A DNA stretch of 64,000 bases from Bacteroidota bacterium (GTDB taxonomy: Bacteria > Bacteroidota > Bacteroidia > Cytophagales > Cyclobacteriaceae): contig JAFDYU010000014.1 in the NCBI GenBank assembly GCA_018267285.1, positions 124,001 through 188,000 of the forward strand, read 5' to 3'. This document shows, piece by piece, positions 48,873-57,934 of this stretch. The notes beneath the pieces were generated by a model. The model made no database searches, had not been told where the DNA came from, and was given only the letters and a program-made list of their open reading frames with translations. The translations under genes and the position numbers were made by a program. Numbering within the stretch: position 1 is the first letter of the stretch; every line of letters starts with the position of its first letter.

Positions 48873-49580
48873 TTATCCCAGCCTCTTTGCTGCTTCATCC
48901 CAATTCACCAGATTAAACCAGTGAGCAACATACTCGTTGCGCTTGTTTTGGTATTTCAGGTAGTAGGCGTGCTCCCACACATCTATGCCAAGCAGTGGAG
49001 TGCCTTTCAACTCGGAAATATCCATCATTGGGTTGTCTTGGTTGGGTGTTGACCCGATTTTTAATTTACCGTTGTCGTTTACTAACCACGCCCAGCCTGA
49101 ACCGAACCTTGTCATCGCAGCCTTGGTAAATTCTTCCTTAAATTTTTCGAACGAACCGAACGAGCCGTTGATGGCATCGGCTATTTTTCCGGAAGGTGCA
49201 CCTCCACCGTTGGGTTTCATCACTTGCCAGAAAAAATTATGGTTCCAAGCACCGCCACTGTTATTTTTTGCCTTAGAAGAAAGTTTGGAAGCGTTAGCAA
49301 AAAAATCTTTTTCAGTACTGTATGAAATTTTTTCAGCCGCAATTGCTGCATTTACATTTTTTACATACCCTGCATGGTGCTTGGTGTAATGAATTTCCAT
49401 GGTCATCGCATCAATGTGTGGTTCTAAAGCTTTATAGTCGTAGGGGAGTGCAACTTGTGTAAATTGAAATGCGCCAGCGGCTGCATATACTTCGGTGTTC
49501 ATAAGCGGAGCAACCATTGCTGTTGCGGCAACCACCTTCATTGAATCGGTTACAAATTTTCTTCTGCTGATCGTTTCCAT
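48873..49580 (-). CDS. Fe/Mn superoxide dismutase with Tat-type export signal
   Basis: 235 residues, longer than cytoplasmic SodB/SodA because of an N-terminal extension with ETISRRKFVTDSMKVVAATA, a twin-arginine signal, cleaved near AAAGAF. The metal ligands are His64 (EIHYTKHH), His114 (AWNHNFFW), Asp200 and His204 (DVWEHAYY). It converts superoxide to peroxide and oxygen outside the cytoplasm. Fe versus Mn cannot be settled from the residues. The gene stands alone. Confidence 0.93.
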   Translation of the reverse strand: METISRRKFVTDSMKVVAATAMVAPLMNTEVYAAAGAFQFTQVALPYDYKALEPHIDAMTMEIHYTKHHAGYVKNVNAAIAAEKISYSTEKDFFANASKLSSKAKNNSGGAWNHNFFWQVMKPNGGGAPSGKIADAINGSFGSFEKFKEEFTKAAMTRFGSGWAWLVNDNGKLKIGSTPNQDNPMMDISELKGTPLLGIDVWEHAYYLKYQNKRNEYVAHWFNLVNWDEAAKRLG

Positions 49581-49779
49581 AGTGTTTAAAATTTAATCGT
49601 TAATAATTCATCGACATTGATTCTTTCACAGGCTCAAGGTTACAGTCACCGGCTCGTAACCGCACAAGCCAAGAAGATGATGTAGGTTTTGTAGCATTTC
49701 TGCTTCATTACTTTGAAGCAACGAGATTTAAATTTACCTAAAAATAATTTAGATTGCATAGAGCAAATACGTAAACGGT
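49581..49779. other. Non-coding divergent region between superoxide dismutase and 2OG oxygenase genes
   Basis: About 200 bases without a supportable gene. It holds a 6-base inverted repeat (GGTTAC and GTAACC, around 49638-49663) and a TGCTTCA/TGAAGCA hairpin near 49700-49720. No consensus promoter box is obvious; both adjoining genes begin here. Confidence 0.4.
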
Positions 49780-50751
49780 ATGGCAGAAATTTTATACAAC
49801 GAGGTTCCGTCATTGGATCTGGCCGACTTCACCGGAGGCAATCCCGAAAAAAAGAAAAAATTTGTTGATGCACTGGGCGAAGCCTATAACAACATTGGCT
49901 TTGTGGCCATACGCAACCATTATTTATCGGATGAGTTGAGCGCACGTCTGTATGAAGTGATTAAAAAGTTTTTTGCACAAAGTGATTCCATAAAACAGCA
50001 ATACGAAATTCCGGATCTGGCCGGCCAACGCGGATATATTGGCAAGGGAAAAGAACATGCCAAAGGCAGAAACACGGGAGACCTAAAAGAGTTTTACCAC
50101 GTAGGCCAAACCGTTGTGGGCGATGATCCGATAAAAAAAGAATACCCGGATAATATCTTTCCGAAAGAACTTCCCGAATTCAAAGAGATTTCGCTCGAAG
50201 TTTACAAACAACTGGAGCGCACGGGCGTGCAAATGCTGAAAGCGATTGCCTTGTACCTCAACCTCCCCGAAAATTATTTTGACGATAAAGTTAAACACGG
50301 CAACAGTATTTTACGCCCCATCCATTATTTCCCGATTGAAGATCCGGATTCCGTTCCGGCCGATGCCGTGCGGGCTGCCGAACATGGCGACATCAACCTG
50401 ATCACACTGCTGATGGGCGCCAGTGCCGATGGCTTGCAGGTGTTGAGGCGCGATGGAAAATGGATACCCATCACTGCACTGCCCGAGCAGCTTGTGGTGA
50501 ATGTGGGCGATATGCTGGAACGGCTCACCAATAAAAAGTTAAAATCTACTATCCACCGTGTGGTAAATCCACCACGCCATCTGATGAACAAACCCCGCTA
50601 CTCCATTCCATTCTTTATGCACCCGCGCTCGGAAATGAACCTTGCCTCGTTGCCAACCTGTATTGATGCCGGGCATCCTAAACTGTGGGAAGACATCACC
50701 GCGGGCGAGTTTCTCAACCAGCGGCTCAAGGAAATCGGGTTGAAAAAATAA
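49780..50751 (+). CDS. 2-oxoglutarate/Fe(II)-dependent oxygenase of the isopenicillin N synthase family
   Basis: 323 residues. The N-terminal DIOX domain (NIGFVAIRNH) is followed by the catalytic jelly roll with the iron triad His in AAEHGDINLI and Asp of the same motif (HxD), distal His in STIHRVV, and the 2-oxoglutarate-binding RYSIPFF. The family also includes ethylene-forming and gibberellin/flavonoid oxygenases; the substrate is not readable. No antibiotic biosynthesis genes are adjacent. The chromate transporter gene begins 6 bases downstream, so it is likely in one transcript. Confidence 0.88.
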   Translation: MAEILYNEVPSLDLADFTGGNPEKKKKFVDALGEAYNNIGFVAIRNHYLSDELSARLYEVIKKFFAQSDSIKQQYEIPDLAGQRGYIGKGKEHAKGRNTGDLKEFYHVGQTVVGDDPIKKEYPDNIFPKELPEFKEISLEVYKQLERTGVQMLKAIALYLNLPENYFDDKVKHGNSILRPIHYFPIEDPDSVPADAVRAAEHGDINLITLLMGASADGLQVLRRDGKWIPITALPEQLVVNVGDMLERLTNKKLKSTIHRVVNPPRHLMNKPRYSIPFFMHPRSEMNLASLPTCIDAGHPKLWEDITAGEFLNQRLKEIGLKK

Positions 50752-50757
50752 TACGTT

Positions 50758-51972
50758 TTGGCGCCACGCGTACGCTATCCCGATTTTTTGAAAGAGGTTT
50801 TCCTCTTATCCGTTTCCTGTTTTGGAGGGCCGCAGGCACACCTTACACATTTTCTAAAACGGCTCGTTGAGCAAAAACAATACCTCACCGAAGAAGAACT
50901 GATGGAACTCAATGCCCTTGGCCAAGTATTGCCCGGGCCAACATCTACCCAAACGTTAACGGCCGTAGCCTATAAACTGGGTGGCCCCAACCTGGCCTAC
51001 CTCACTCTGTTTATCTGGATGTTGCCTTCAGTGGCCATCATGACGATAGCCGCAGTTTTGCTGGCGAGCTTCGAGACCAAACAAATTTCACTTTCCTTTG
51101 CACGCTTTGTACAGCCCATGGCGGTGGGCTTTGTTGCCTACGGAGCTTATTCGCTGGGTTTGAAAACAATCACCGCTCTTCGGGGCATTGTTATCATGGT
51201 TGCCTCTGCTGTTATCTCTTATTTCTTCCGAACACCTTTTGTTTTCCCGCTGATTCTATTGGTTGCCGGTTGTGTAACCGCCTTTAACTATCGCGCACAT
51301 CCGCGCCAGCCGAAAAAGAAATTTGAAGTGGCCTGGTCTAATTTTTTTCTGTGGATTGGAGTGTTGGTTTTTGCGGCCTTGCTGGGACGATTTACCCGAA
51401 CAAATCCGGAGCTTTTGCCCATCCGTTTGTTCGAAAATTTCTACCGCAACGGCAGCCTGGTGTTTGGGGGCGGGCAAGTGCTCACTCCCTTGTTGTACAC
51501 CGAGTTTGTACAGTTTGCTCCGAAGCGTTATTTAACTTCGGAAGAATTTCTTTCCGGATACGGTTTGGTACAGGCGCTGCCGGGGCCGGTATATTCCTTC
51601 AGCTCTTACATTGGCGCCTTATCGATGCGCGAGTTTGGAACGAACGGAGAACTATTTGGTGCACTGATGTCGGCCGCAGGAATTTTTTTACCGGGTACTT
51701 TTCTTATTTTTTTTATGATCCGGATTTGGGACAGCCTTAAATCGTTCCGGCCTATTCGTGCATCGCTCGAAGGTATTCTTGCCGCCAACACAGGTTTGGT
51801 TACCGCAGCCGCGTTATTTTTATTCCAGCCCCTTATTTCGGCCGATCACTCGGCCAAGAATATTTTGATCAACCTTGCTTTCACCCTCGGCACCTTCGGC
51901 CTCGTTTCATTTACAAAATTCCCTTCGTGGGCAATTATATTAGTGGGCTTATTGCTCGGTCTTTTACTTTAA
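50758..51972 (+). CDS. chrA: Chromate transporter ChrA (two-domain)
   Basis: 404 residues with 10-12 membrane helices arranged as two CHR domains. Domain 1 has FLLSVSCFGGPQAHL and GQVLPGPTSTQTL; domain 2 has NGSLVFGGGQVLTPLL and QALPGPVYSFSSYIG, the FGG and LPGP repeats expected. ChrA exports chromate or acts on related oxyanions such as sulfate. The start appears to be TTG, 6 bases after the oxygenase stop. Physiological substrate unproven. Confidence 0.9.
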   Translation: MAPRVRYPDFLKEVFLLSVSCFGGPQAHLTHFLKRLVEQKQYLTEEELMELNALGQVLPGPTSTQTLTAVAYKLGGPNLAYLTLFIWMLPSVAIMTIAAVLLASFETKQISLSFARFVQPMAVGFVAYGAYSLGLKTITALRGIVIMVASAVISYFFRTPFVFPLILLVAGCVTAFNYRAHPRQPKKKFEVAWSNFFLWIGVLVFAALLGRFTRTNPELLPIRLFENFYRNGSLVFGGGQVLTPLLYTEFVQFAPKRYLTSEEFLSGYGLVQALPGPVYSFSSYIGALSMREFGTNGELFGALMSAAGIFLPGTFLIFFMIRIWDSLKSFRPIRASLEGILAANTGLVTAAALFLFQPLISADHSAKNILINLAFTLGTFGLVSFTKFPSWAIILVGLLLGLLL

Positions 51973-51982
51973 CTATAAAACA

Positions 51983-52831
51983 ATGACAAAGAAAAAAATC
52001 ATTACCGGCATTAGCCTTATCCTTCTAATTTCAGTGGGCCTTTTTTTCTATCTCTCTGTAAAAAAAGATTTGCCCAGAAATACCGACAAGCACCAAGAAG
52101 ATACGTTGAACTGGGTCGCTACAAAAATCGGAAGCCTGCATATAAAGACTTTTAAAGGCGATAGCCTCAACAATTCGCCCAATTTGGTCTTTGTAATTCA
52201 TGGCGATGCACCATTTAATAAGCCCGGCTACCAATACCGGATGGCAAAAAAAATTTCGTCAGCAAATAAAAATACGATTGCTGTGGGTGTACTTCGCCCC
52301 GGGTACACCGATGTGGAAGAGCAAACTTCTAATGGCGTAAAAGGTCTCACCACTGGCGACAACTATACATTGGAAAATATAGACGCAATTGCTGAAGCAA
52401 TAACTAAACTGAAAAGTATTTATCGCCCGGCAAAAACGGTAATTGTCGGCCACTCGGGCGGATCGGCTTTGGCAGCCGATATCATAAGCTTGTATCCGGG
52501 CATTTCAACGACTGCCGTTTTGGTTTCCTGTCCGTGCAACGTGCCAAACTTTCGCAAGCACATGAAAGAAACACAAAATGATCCGCTCTGGAATGAGCCC
52601 GTGGAGAGCATATCACCGTTGGATGTGGCCGATAAAATTGCCAAAGAAACTCAGGTAGTTCTTATGATTGGAGAAAAAGATGACATTACGCCTATTGAAC
52701 TGAGCCGGCAGTATAATGAAAAACTTAAATCGCTCAATCGAAATGTAAAACTAATTTCCATTCCCAATGAAGGGCACGAAATTTTATTGAGTAAACCTGT
52801 AATGAAAGCGATAGCTGAAGTACTGAGGTAA
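51983..52831 (+). CDS. Exported or anchored alpha/beta-hydrolase
   Basis: 282 residues with an N-terminal hydrophobic segment (ISLILLISVGLFFYLSV). The hydrolase fold shows the oxyanion strand VFVIHGDAPF, nucleophile elbow GHSGGSAL with Ser, an acid in GEKDDITPI and the catalytic His in NEGHEILLS. Similar to prolyl-oligopeptidase-like or esterase-type hydrolases; the substrate is unknown. It starts 10 bases after the chromate transporter stop, so it is probably the last gene of that operon. Confidence 0.85.
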   Translation: MTKKKIITGISLILLISVGLFFYLSVKKDLPRNTDKHQEDTLNWVATKIGSLHIKTFKGDSLNNSPNLVFVIHGDAPFNKPGYQYRMAKKISSANKNTIAVGVLRPGYTDVEEQTSNGVKGLTTGDNYTLENIDAIAEAITKLKSIYRPAKTVIVGHSGGSALAADIISLYPGISTTAVLVSCPCNVPNFRKHMKETQNDPLWNEPVESISPLDVADKIAKETQVVLMIGEKDDITPIELSRQYNEKLKSLNRNVKLISIPNEGHEILLSKPVMKAIAEVLR

Positions 52832-52875
52832 TTATTTCAACATTTTCAGAAGCGTAGTGCCCAACTCATCATATT

Positions 52876-53562
52876 TTAAATTGATTCGTTAATAATACTT
52901 CTTGCTGATTGTTTGAAATGTCCTAACAACTCATCCTCAATACTATTAAACTCATTTTTACAGAACGTTTTCTTTATTGTTCCCTTTTCTATTAAATGGA
53001 TGTAATCGCAGATTGGAACTAAAGTTTCAATAATGTGAGAGGAAATGAATAGGGTCTTTTGTTTATCTTTTAAGTTAGCGATAACCAATTCCAATATTTT
53101 AGAGCTTTCTATATCTAAACTATTAAACGGTTCATCAAATAAAAAAATTGGTTTATTTTGTTTCAATATGGCAAGCATGGCAAGTTTTTTTTTCATACCG
53201 CTTGAATAGGTCTCGATTAAGTTGTCTAACGGAAGGTTTGTAAGTTGGCTAAGCGCCAATATGTTGAAATCTGGATTAGTCTGTTCGAAAATGTTAATGT
53301 ACTCACGCCCGGTTATATTAGAATAGAAAAAATTCGAAGACTCAAGGTATCCAATGTCCTTGAATGAAATCGGTCTATCCTTGAAAATTATTCTACCAAA
53401 GCTTGGCTTTAAAACACAAGATAAAGTATTAAAGAACGTTGTTTTTCCCGCGCCATTAAGGCCTACTATTCCATGCACCAACGACTCCTCAAATGTGGCT
53501 TGAATATTATTTAGAATAACTGCCCCTTTAATTTTTACGATGAGATCAACAATCTGAATCAT
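52876..53562 (-). CDS. ABC transporter ATP-binding protein
   Basis: 228 residues: Walker A GLNGAGKTTFF, signature YSSGMKKKLAML, Walker B PIFLFDEPFNSLD and the switch His in FISSHIIE. Sequence is markedly AT-rich. It overlaps the end of the membrane-protein gene by 4 bases, forming an importer/exporter pair of the ABC-2 (CcmA/YadH-like or antibiotic-export) type. The substrate is unknown. The cassette looks horizontally acquired relative to its neighbours. Confidence 0.92.
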   Translation of the reverse strand: MIQIVDLIVKIKGAVILNNIQATFEESLVHGIVGLNGAGKTTFFNTLSCVLKPSFGRIIFKDRPISFKDIGYLESSNFFYSNITGREYINIFEQTNPDFNILALSQLTNLPLDNLIETYSSGMKKKLAMLAILKQNKPIFLFDEPFNSLDIESSKILELVIANLKDKQKTLFISSHIIETLVPICDYIHLIEKGTIKKTFCKNEFNSIEDELLGHFKQSARSIINESI

Positions 53563-54491
53563 AGAAAATGATTTAAATTCTTAAGTGCAGTTTTGAAATA
53601 AACTAAACTCATCAATAGAGGTACTGGTAAAAGATAGGGTAAAATGGCACTAAGAGAAACAATTGAAAGTATTATTTTATTCCTATAAAGTTTTTCATTG
53701 GGTTGGTAGCTTCTGTATTTCAAGGTTATCGCAAAGATTAGCAAGGATAGTTGGAGTAACAGAAAGAGTATATTGATGAACCAAAAATCTCTGTTAAACC
53801 ATGTGTTGATTATGAGGATGGGAATATACAGGGGCAAAAGTAATTTAGCGTGCAAAGCTATTTTGTGCCAAAGAAATTGTCTCGGAGATTTATTATTGCT
53901 TCTCAAAACATTAAGTGGCTCACATTCATTGTAGAATGAAGCAAACGTAACAGTTATTAGCCAAAGGAAAACGTGTGGCACAACATAAAACCAAGAAAAT
54001 GTTACTGCAAGGGAATATAAAGGGATCAGAAAAAAGAAAGATTGTCTAATTCCTGATAGGTATTCAAATCGTGAAGAATTGATAATCCGCGAAATTGATT
54101 TTAATCGAAAATAGTTGACCTTGGAAATACTTACTGTGATAAATGAGATTACAACAATCAAGAGTTGAAATATGAAAAAGTAGTACCCGTGCGCGGTAAA
54201 TAGTACACTGAATGAGAATGGCAGAAAAAGTACGAGGTATTCTAAATATATTTCCAAGTAAGGATTTTTAATATGCAGATAAATAAATTTTTTATCGCTA
54301 CGGTAAAAATGAACGATTAGGCAAAGAACTGAGAGTACTATTAATTGGTAAAATGAGGTGGAAGATTTCTGATGTAAGCTCGAAGAAATAGTAATGAGCA
54401 ATAATGCTAAGAAACCCAAAACCAAAGAATAAACTCCTAAATCATTTAATGCTCTTCGGCATTGTTTAAATCTCAGGCACAATAATTTCAT
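53559..54491 (-). CDS. ABC transporter membrane component (unclassified)
   Basis: 310 residues with about eight hydrophobic helices (VYSLVLGFLALLLITISS, FLLQLSLLIFAITL, SILPYLLPVPLLMSL). No conserved permease signature is recognised beyond the pairing with the ABC ATPase by a 4-base overlap. The coding sequence is AT-rich with many lysine and phenylalanine codons. Likely the membrane partner of a two-gene ABC-2-like exporter. Confidence 0.65.
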   Translation of the reverse strand: MKLLCLRFKQCRRALNDLGVYSLVLGFLALLLITISSSLHQKSSTSFYQLIVLSVLCLIVHFYRSDKKFIYLHIKNPYLEIYLEYLVLFLPFSFSVLFTAHGYYFFIFQLLIVVISFITVSISKVNYFRLKSISRIINSSRFEYLSGIRQSFFFLIPLYSLAVTFSWFYVVPHVFLWLITVTFASFYNECEPLNVLRSNNKSPRQFLWHKIALHAKLLLPLYIPILIINTWFNRDFWFINILFLLLQLSLLIFAITLKYRSYQPNEKLYRNKIILSIVSLSAILPYLLPVPLLMSLVYFKTALKNLNHFL

Positions 54492-54524
54492 TTAAAGAGT
54501 CATATGGTGGAAGAAGTATAAAAA

Positions 54525-54554
54525 AAACCCAATCTGTTTTTCTTGACTGGGTTT
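54525..54554 (-). terminator. Hairpin terminator between accD and the ABC operon
   Basis: AAACCCAATC / GACTGGGTTT (54525-54534 and 54545-54554, one mismatch) with an A-run to its left, which becomes a T-run on the minus strand. It lies downstream of the accD stop at 54613. Confidence 0.7.
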
Positions 54555-54612
54555 GTGAATAGTTGCCATTCAGCTTTAATGTACTAACATCGAATACACG
54601 CAATCACTTTGG

Positions 54613-55452
54613 TCATTTCAGCATTTTCAGCAGTGTAGTCAACCGCTCTTTCAGGTTTCTGCGGTCTACAATAAAATCGAGGAAGCCGTGGTCGAGCACA
54701 AACTCCGCACTTTGAAAACCTTTGGGCAGATCTTTGCCGATGGTTTCGCGGATAACGCGCGGGCCGGCAAAACCAATCAAAGCGCCCGGCTCAGAAATAT
54801 TGAAGTCGCCCAGCATGGCGTACGATGCCGTTACGCCTCCGGTGGTTGGGTCGGTTAGCAAACTGATGTACGGAATTTTTGCTTCGTTAAGCAACGCAAG
54901 CTTGGCCGATGTTTTTGCCATTTGCATCAGCGAAAGGCCGGCCTCCATCATGCGCGCGCCACCCGAACGCGAAATCATAAGAAATGGGGATTTTGTCTTC
55001 AACGAATGGTCAATGCCGCGTGCAATTTTTTCGCCCACCACAGAACCCATCGAGCCGCCAATAAACGTAAAGTCCATGCACGCCACGGTTAGGTCGAGGC
55101 CGTTCATCTTTCCGTGGGCAGTGCGCACCGCATCTTTCAATTCCGATTTTAATTGCGATTCCTTTATTCTTTTGGGATACGGTTTTGTGTCGGAGAATTT
55201 CAGTGGATCAGCCGATTCCATGTTGGCGTCCAACTCGGTGAATTGATTATTGTCGAACAGGATTTCAAAATATTCTTTTGAACCGATTTTTACATGATAC
55301 TCTTCTTCGGGCACCACATACGCATTGTTTTTCAGTTCGCGTGTGTGTATGATTTTGCCTTTGGGCGATTTGAACCATAAGCCATCGGGTACTTCACGCT
55401 TCGCCTCCGTGGGCGTCATGATCCCTTTATCCGTTCGTTTAAACCAAGGCAT
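54613..55452 (-). CDS. accD: Acetyl-CoA carboxylase carboxyltransferase subunit beta
   Basis: 279 residues. With AccA it transfers carboxyl from biotin to acetyl-CoA in the first step of fatty acid synthesis. The crotonase-like fold is clear: [71 protein letters not shown]. The usual N-terminal zinc ribbon (two CxxC pairs) is replaced by [15 protein letters not shown] and VVPEEEYH, so all four zinc cysteines are missing. As far as I recall, other Bacteroidota AccD proteins also lack them. It is upstream of a terminator. Confidence 0.95.
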   Translation of the reverse strand: MPWFKRTDKGIMTPTEAKREVPDGLWFKSPKGKIIHTRELKNNAYVVPEEEYHVKIGSKEYFEILFDNNQFTELDANMESADPLKFSDTKPYPKRIKESQLKSELKDAVRTAHGKMNGLDLTVACMDFTFIGGSMGSVVGEKIARGIDHSLKTKSPFLMISRSGGARMMEAGLSLMQMAKTSAKLALLNEAKIPYISLLTDPTTGGVTASYAMLGDFNISEPGALIGFAGPRVIRETIGKDLPKGFQSAEFVLDHGFLDFIVDRRNLKERLTTLLKMLK

Positions 55453-55536
55453 ACTCTCTTAGTTAGTCAATGATCAATTTTTCAATTCGCCAATTAATTC
55501 CAGATGCTATTTAGCAGAATCTATTATTAAAAAGAT

Positions 55537-56610
55537 TTACGCAATGTCTATGCTTCCATCCAGATACACCTCTTGAATTGCATTCAATATTTCAACGCCC
55601 TCTTTCATCGGTCGTTGAAACGCTTTGCGCCCCGAGATCAAGCCCATGCCGCCCGCCCGTTTGTTCACCACGGCTGTGCGCACGGCATCGGCCATGTCGC
55701 TTGCACCTTTCGAGTCGCCACCCGAGTTAATCAACCCGGCACGGCCCATGTAGCAATTCGCCACTTGGTAGCGGCACAAGTCGATCGGGTGGTCGGAAGT
55801 AAGCTCGGTGTAGATTCGCTCGTCTAATTTTCCATAGCTGCTTCCTCCGGAGTTCAGCGCTTTATAGCCGCCATTGTTCTCGGCCAACTTTTGTTTGATA
55901 ATATCGGCTTGAATGGTTACGCCCAGGTGGTTGGCCTGGCCGGTTAAGTCTGCCGAAACGTGATAATCTTTTCCGTCTATTTTAAATGCATTGTTGCGGG
56001 TATAGCACCACAAAATGGTGGCCATGCCGAGCTCGTGGGCTTCTTCAAAGGCTTTCGAAACTTCCATGATCTGCCGGGTAGATTGATCGGAGCCAAAATA
56101 AATAGTTGCGCCCACGGCAACGGCCCCAAGATTCCAGGCATCGCGAACCGAGCCAAACATAATCTGGTCTGCCTTGTTGGGATAAGTCAACAACTCGTTG
56201 TGATTAATCTTTACTATGAACGGAATTTTGTGTGCGTATTTTCTCGACATCATCGCGAGGCCGCCATAGGTAGTGGCCACGGCATTGCAACCGCCTTCGA
56301 TGGCAAGTTTTAAAATATTTTCAGGGTCGAAATAAATCGGGTTTTTTGCAAAAGATGCTCCTGCGCTGTGTTCAATGCCCTGGTCTATCGGTAAAATAGA
56401 AAGGTAGCCGGTGTTGGCAAGCCTTCCGGTAGAAAACAAAATTTGTAGGCTGCGCAACGTTTGGGGGCTGCGGTTTGACTGCGCAAAAATACGGTCAACA
56501 AAATCGCTGCCCGGTAAATGAAGCTGGCTTTTTAAAATGGTCTTGCTTTTGTGGCTGAGGAGCGACTCCGCATCTTTGCCGAGTAATTCTGAAATCTTAT
56601 TCTTAGACAT
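55537..56610 (-). CDS. fbaB: Class I fructose-bisphosphate aldolase (FbaB/DhnA type)
   Basis: 357 residues of the FbaB/DhnA family, which cleaves fructose-1,6-bisphosphate through a lysine Schiff base and needs no metal. Landmarks: [17 protein letters not shown] near the N terminus, [37 protein letters not shown] and SGGDSKG. A full promoter lies directly upstream. Housekeeping in glycolysis and gluconeogenesis. The exact Schiff-base lysine is not assigned here. Confidence 0.9.
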   Translation of the reverse strand: MSKNKISELLGKDAESLLSHKSKTILKSQLHLPGSDFVDRIFAQSNRSPQTLRSLQILFSTGRLANTGYLSILPIDQGIEHSAGASFAKNPIYFDPENILKLAIEGGCNAVATTYGGLAMMSRKYAHKIPFIVKINHNELLTYPNKADQIMFGSVRDAWNLGAVAVGATIYFGSDQSTRQIMEVSKAFEEAHELGMATILWCYTRNNAFKIDGKDYHVSADLTGQANHLGVTIQADIIKQKLAENNGGYKALNSGGSSYGKLDERIYTELTSDHPIDLCRYQVANCYMGRAGLINSGGDSKGASDMADAVRTAVVNKRAGGMGLISGRKAFQRPMKEGVEILNAIQEVYLDGSIDIA

Positions 56611-56632
56611 ATTTTTATTAAATGAAGGGTGA

Positions 56633-56663
56633 CAAATATACGTGTACGATAGTGTCGGTCAAA
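56633..56663 (-). promoter_or_regulatory. Complete promoter for the class I aldolase gene
   Basis: On the minus strand: -33 TTTG (56660-56663), a 19-base spacer, then -7 TATATTTG (56633-56640), followed by 22 bases to the ATG. Both boxes and the spacing match the Bacteroidota consensus, making it one of the best promoters in the window. Confidence 0.7.
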
Positions 56664-56682
56664 AAACTACCTAAAAACAAAA

Positions 56683-56705
56683 ACCCATTTCGAAAAGAAA
56701 TGGGT
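56683..56705 (-). terminator. Intrinsic terminator of the trmD-rplS run
   Basis: A 9-base perfect stem, ACCCATTTC / GAAATGGGT, around a GAAAA loop; the A-rich left flank gives a T-run on the minus strand. It separates rplS from the aldolase gene. Confidence 0.82.
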
Positions 56706-56727
56706 CTGCAATCGTTTCCAGAAAACA

Positions 56728-57102
56728 TTAAGCAGGCTGAACTGCACCCGATAATTTTTCTTTAATCCTTGCGCTCTTACCTTGGCGTCCGCGCAAATAA
56801 TACAACTTAGCTCTGCGCACTTTGCCGGCTTTTACAAATTCTATTTTATCGATACTTGGGCTTAGCATGGGGAAAATCCGCTCAACGCCTATGCCGTTAG
56901 ATACTTTACGCACAGAAAAACTTTCGCCATTTGTTCCTTTTCCGCGGTGGTAGATCACCGTTCCTTGAAACTGTTGGACACGCTCCTTGTTTCCTTCTTT
57001 GATTTTCACGTGCACATTTATGGTGTCTCCGGCCTTGAAACCGGGAATAGTAGCCCTTTTGGCAGCTAATTCTTGCTCAACAATCTTCATTAAATCGGCC
57101 AT
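56728..57102 (-). CDS. rplS: 50S ribosomal protein L19
   Basis: 124 residues. Near-complete L19 pattern: [56 protein letters not shown] and [20 protein letters not shown]. It sits at the interface of the ribosomal subunits. It follows trmD, the usual neighbour of rplS, at 75 bases, and has its own promoter box as well. Confidence 0.97.
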   Translation of the reverse strand: MADLMKIVEQELAAKRATIPGFKAGDTINVHVKIKEGNKERVQQFQGTVIYHRGKGTNGESFSVRKVSNGIGVERIFPMLSPSIDKIEFVKAGKVRRAKLYYLRGRQGKSARIKEKLSGAVQPA

Positions 57103-57129
57103 AATCGCCCCTTTTTAGAAATGGGAGTG

Positions 57130-57137
57130 CAAATATA
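57130..57137 (-). promoter_or_regulatory. -7 promoter box for rplS
   Basis: TATATTTG on the minus strand, 27 bases upstream of the rplS ATG in the trmD-rplS gap; the -33 position has only a weak TTCG. Confidence 0.5.
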
Positions 57138-57177
57138 GGGGAAGATTGCGAAAATGCGAATTTCAGCATTTAGAAAA

Positions 57178-57855
57178 TTACACCATCCCCAGACCGGGTC
57201 TCCGTTTTTTGGTTCTTTCAAGCGACTGGTCATGCCTCCACTCGTTGATTTTTGCCTCATGGCCGCTCAACAGCACTTCGGGCACCTTCCATCCCTTGTA
57301 TTCTGCGGGGCGCGTATAAACCGGTGGTGCCACCAAACCATCCTGAAAAGAATCTGTCAGTGCAGAGGTTTCATCCGAAAGTACACCGGGTATCAGCCGT
57401 ATAATCGAATCGGCCAACACAGCCGCGGCCAGTTCGCCACCCGAAAGTACGTAATCGCCAATGCTTACTTCGCGCGTAATCAAATGCTCGCGCACGCGCT
57501 CGTCCACTCCTTTGTAGTGGCCACAAAGCAGTATTAAATTTTCTTTTAACGACAACTGGTTTGCTAACGACTGATTGAGCAACTCGCCATCCGGGCTCAT
57601 GTAAATGATCTCGTGATACGTTCGTTGCTCTTTAAGCACTGAAATACATCGGTCAATCGGTTCGATCGTCATCACCATGCCTGCGCCTCCGCCAAATGCG
57701 TAGTCATCTGTGGTGCGGTGTTTAGTTGTAGAGTAAGAGCGGAGATCGTGCACTACCACTTCTACCAATTTTTTGTCTTGAGCTCTTTTCAAAATGGAAT
57801 CCGAAAATGGGCTTTCCAATAGTTTAGGCAAGCAGGTGAGGATGTCGAGGCGCAT
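57178..57855 (-). CDS. trmD: tRNA (guanine-N1)-methyltransferase TrmD
   Basis: 225 residues of the SPOUT trefoil-knot family, making m1G37 next to the anticodon to prevent frameshifting. Motifs: [60 protein letters not shown] and [13 protein letters not shown]. It is upstream of rplS as in most bacteria, but the usual rpsP and rimM are not on its 5' side. A -7 box ends 4 bases before its ATG. Confidence 0.97.
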   Translation of the reverse strand: MRLDILTCLPKLLESPFSDSILKRAQDKKLVEVVVHDLRSYSTTKHRTTDDYAFGGGAGMVMTIEPIDRCISVLKEQRTYHEIIYMSPDGELLNQSLANQLSLKENLILLCGHYKGVDERVREHLITREVSIGDYVLSGGELAAAVLADSIIRLIPGVLSDETSALTDSFQDGLVAPPVYTRPAEYKGWKVPEVLLSGHEAKINEWRHDQSLERTKKRRPGLGMV

Positions 57856-57859
57856 AGCC

Positions 57860-57867
57860 CAAAGTTA
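57860..57867 (-). promoter_or_regulatory. -7 promoter box abutting the trmD start
   Basis: TAACTTTG on the minus strand, ending 4 bases before the ATG of trmD. No -33 element at standard spacing. Confidence 0.42.
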
Positions 57868-57887
57868 CAAAGGTTTACAAACAAGAA

Positions 57888-57909
57888 GTGCGAAGCATAA
57901 GCTTCGCAC
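57888..57909 (-). terminator. Hairpin after the M28 peptidase gene
   Basis: A perfect 9-base stem GTGCGAAGC / GCTTCGCAC with an ATAA loop. On the minus strand it is followed by a moderately T-rich stretch; it separates the M28 gene from trmD. It lies just behind the trmD promoter box. Confidence 0.7.
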
Positions 57910-57934
57910 CCCTCATAATAAATTTTATTAAAAA

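Noticed and set aside
30901..50751. A possible beta-lactam biosynthesis set: isopenicillin-N epimerase-like aminotransferase, beta-lactamase-like hydrolase and isopenicillin N synthase-like oxygenase
   Set aside because: The three genes are 10-20 kb apart, in different operons, with no ACV synthetase or transport genes. All belong to broad families whose annotation names mislead.
57888..57909. REP-like or mobile hairpin element
   Set aside because: I did not notice another copy of the same stem in the window, and it sits exactly where a terminator for the M28 gene is expected.
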